Part shown: positions 62,279 to 64,000 of the stretch, piece by piece
How positions within the stretch are numbered: position 1 is the first letter of the stretch
How the letters are laid out: every line of letters begins with the position of its first letter
Assembly (NCBI RefSeq): GCF_019042735.1
Contig: NZ_JAHQCR010000010.1
Coordinates: 1-64,000 of the forward strand
Source of the DNA: Evansella alkalicola
Lineage (GTDB): Bacteria; Bacillota; Bacilli; Bacillales; Salisediminibacteriaceae
Length of the DNA stretch: 64,000 nucleotides
Reading direction: 5' to 3'
Translations under genes and position numbers: made by a program
The notes under the pieces: model-generated
Told to the model about the DNA's origin: nothing
The model's database searches: none
What the model saw: only the letters and a program-made list of their open reading frames with translations

Positions 62279-62950
62279 ATGTGTGGGAGATTTACACTTT
62301 ATGCAGATCCTGACTTTTTAGAAGGCTATTTTGACCTTGAAAATGGTGAAGACCTATACTGGGAGCCACGCTATAACATTGCTCCAGGTCAGAATATTTT
62401 TACTGTTGTCCAAGGGAAAGACAGGCTTCGCGGTGGTTTAATGAAATGGGGATTAATCCCTCCCTGGGCAAAGGATACCTCTATTGGCTATAGGATGATT
62501 AATGCTCGTTCCGAAACTGCTCATGAAAAGCCATCCTTTCGTAAGAGTTTGAATAGAAAGCACTGTTTGATTGTTGCGAATGGATTTTATGAGTGGAAAA
62601 AGGTAGACGGTAAGAAACAACCTTTTTATATTCACTATACGAATGGAGAGCCAGTTGTAATGGCAGGAATTTGGGAACGATGGAAGCCTATATTAGGTGA
62701 TGAAGTGATCTCTTGCTCTATTCTAACTACTGAAGCCAATGAGTTCATGAGCACCCTTCACCATAGAATGCCAGTCCTTCTCTCGCAAGATAAATGGAAG
62801 AGTTGGCTTAATCCAACGGGAAATAGTCCTGAAGACTTGAGAAAAAAATATTTTCGCCCTATTACATCTGAAGCTTTAGATGCATATGAAGTCTCTACCA
62901 TTGTAAATAATGCAAGGAATGAATCACCAATATGTATAGAAGCAATTTAA
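62279..62950 (+). CDS. SOS response-associated peptidase (HMCES/YedK family)
   Basis: A 223-residue protein beginning MCGRFTLY. The invariant Cys2 forms a covalent link with abasic sites in single-stranded DNA after Met removal. NGFYEWKK (about 101-108) and HHRMPVLL (about 161-168) hold the other conserved Glu and His. Family members shield abasic sites during replication. ATG 62279 follows GAGAAGGGGGGTTCTA. Followed by a strong terminator. Confidence 0.93.
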   Translation: MCGRFTLYADPDFLEGYFDLENGEDLYWEPRYNIAPGQNIFTVVQGKDRLRGGLMKWGLIPPWAKDTSIGYRMINARSETAHEKPSFRKSLNRKHCLIVANGFYEWKKVDGKKQPFYIHYTNGEPVVMAGIWERWKPILGDEVISCSILTTEANEFMSTLHHRMPVLLSQDKWKSWLNPTGNSPEDLRKKYFRPITSEALDAYEVSTIVNNARNESPICIEAI

Positions 62951-62980
62951 AACACCTTCCCAGCATGGGAGGGTGTTTTA
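62949..62980 (+). terminator. Terminator after the HMCES-like gene
   Basis: AAAACACCTTCCCA and TGGGAGGGTGTTTT pair across a 4-nt loop with a 1-nt shift; T residues follow. Confidence 0.9.
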
Positions 62981-63367
62981 AATTTTGAAAAGTTAAGACC
63001 TTTAAATAATTTTTCTGAAAAGATACTTAAATAGTTTTATAATATAAGGCTTGTCCATTAATGATACTCAAAATAGATTCAATTTTGCTGCTTAACAATT
63101 CCCCATAAAAAAGAATATGAATAAAAATTATAAGTAAATAAAGGTGATTAGTACAAGTTTAAAAAGGGAAGAGAATAATTTGTATACAATATTTTTAATT
63201 ATTGAACGATATGTTTTGAGTAAATAATTCTATAGTGCTAAAATATGGTTAGGGTATTTTACACTATCGTTATAGTGCTTATCTATTCCGAAAAAAAATA
63301 CATCGATAGCAGCAAAGAAGGGAATATTCATTAGCTTGTGACGAACAATACTGGAGGTTTGGGATGA
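62981..63367 (+). other. Long AT-rich leader region upstream of odhA
   Basis: About 390 bp without an evident gene. I see no riboswitch core, tRNA or strong palindrome. Two AT-rich -10-like stretches (TATAATATAAG near 63040 and TATAGTGC near 63232) are candidate promoter positions. The ribosome site GGAGGTTTGGGA is at 63353-63364. Confidence 0.5.
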
Positions 63368-64000
63368 ATGGGTAGAAGTGGAATTCGTTTTGACGAAGGT
63401 TGGAGTCAGTTTTACGGACCTAATCTTGGCTATATGCTTGAAGTTTATGATGATTTTATGGATAATCCGAACTCTGTAGATTCAGATATTCAATATTTTT
63501 TCAAAAAATGGGGTGCACCTCCTGTATCAAATACAGAGACAATCGATTTACATTCTATGAAAAAAGAAATGGGAACTTCCATTGCACAAACTCATATACA
63601 AGAGATGCATACGTTAGCTAATGCTATGAAACTTGCAGATTCAATTAGGAGAAACGGACATCGAATTGCAAATATATCTCCAGTTGATAAAAGAAGTAAG
63701 GATGACCTTTTTGCACTTGAAAAATTTGATTTAACGGAAGAACAATTAAAAAGTGTTCCAGCAGAATTTCTTACTTCTGATGCCCCAAAAGATGTGAAAA
63801 ATGGGGTAGATGCAGTGAATCATTTGAAGAAAGTTTATACAGATACAATGGCATTCGAATTCAAACAAGTACATGATATGGAGGAACGCAACTGGCTAAT
63901 TCAAATGGTGGAGTCAGGTGATTATCAGTCTATTTTGAAGAAAAACGATAAACTTCAACTCCTGGAACGACTATCGAAAGTAGAAGGATTTGAACATTTT
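63368..64000 (+). CDS. odhA: 2-oxoglutarate dehydrogenase E1 component OdhA (5' part, cut by window end)
   Basis: The first 211 codons of the thiamine-diphosphate-dependent E1 subunit of the 2-oxoglutarate dehydrogenase complex (TCA cycle). ATG 63368 follows GGAGG with 10-nt spacing. FYGPNLGYMLEVYDDF, NPNSVDSDIQ and FEFKQVHDMEERNWL are characteristic. A complete OdhA has about 940 residues, so most lies beyond 64000. The succinyltransferase gene is expected downstream. Confidence 0.95.
   Translation, partial: MGRSGIRFDEGWSQFYGPNLGYMLEVYDDFMDNPNSVDSDIQYFFKKWGAPPVSNTETIDLHSMKKEMGTSIAQTHIQEMHTLANAMKLADSIRRNGHRIANISPVDKRSKDDLFALEKFDLTEEQLKSVPAEFLTSDAPKDVKNGVDAVNHLKKVYTDTMAFEFKQVHDMEERNWLIQMVESGDYQSILKKNDKLQLLERLSKVEGFEHF

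Overview
The window looks like chromosome of a low-GC, spore-forming Bacillaceae, probably halotolerant or alkaliphilic. The signs are two alpha/beta small acid-soluble spore proteins, YkyB-, YusW- and YokU-like proteins, ECF sigma/anti-sigma pairs, S-box and TPP riboswitches, GGAGG ribosome sites, a NaChBac-type sodium channel, and both enzymes for N-acetyl-beta-lysine (a compatible solute). No rRNA, tRNA, prophage or complete insertion sequence is visible.

Layout. 1-360: tandem 51-bp repeats. 514-3688: a YtrA-type GntR/ABC exporter operon with a perfect operator, followed by a Gln-rich coiled-coil protein. 4292-6242: SAM riboswitch with msrA, a small HTH protein and the sodium channel. 6354-9297: glutamate dehydrogenase (-) and a CheY/CheX-like pair. 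9450-12828: a DsbA/FrnE-like oxidoreductase and cadC-cadA. 12964-17454: a UbiB-like kinase, an ECF sigma/anti-sigma pair and a divergent secreted protein that appears to share its promoter motif. 17515-22418: nitronate monooxygenase, two inverted sasp genes, cupin, DUF2383-like protein, GNAT, ykyB and an untracked 39-residue membrane peptide. 22515-24731: TPP-controlled thiG-thiO. 24957-34848: glutaredoxin, small proteins, luciferase-like monooxygenase, hflK-hflC, GH43 xylosidase, DUF4317, and a DUF2975/XRE pair. 34961-37790: REP-like elements around a truncated old-yellow-enzyme gene, a DUF2974 hydrolase and a membrane protein. 38522-46187: aldehyde dehydrogenase, ablB, yokU-kamA with a sigma-54 promoter, a RocR-like activator and acsA. 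46541-52622: fumC, a second ECF pair, a dipeptidase and msrA-msrB. 53242-64000: LD-carboxypeptidase, signal peptidase, an ABC-class ATPase, a DD-carboxypeptidase, an esterase, a Bacillus-type dispersed repeat, an aminotransferase, an HMCES-like protein and the 5' part of odhA.

The most striking observation is that two neighbouring genes, the DsbA-like gene (9450-10142) and cadA (10672-12828), are each interrupted by one in-frame TGA. In both, the TGA sits exactly where the first cysteine of a CxxC motif belongs (U-P-F-C and U-F-D-C), and in both a short perfect hairpin follows at bacterial SECIS distance. All other motifs in both genes are intact. The economical reading is two selenoproteins, one a thiol oxidoreductase and one a Cd/Zn exporter with a selenocysteine in its metal-binding domain. 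The selenocysteine machinery itself is not in this window.
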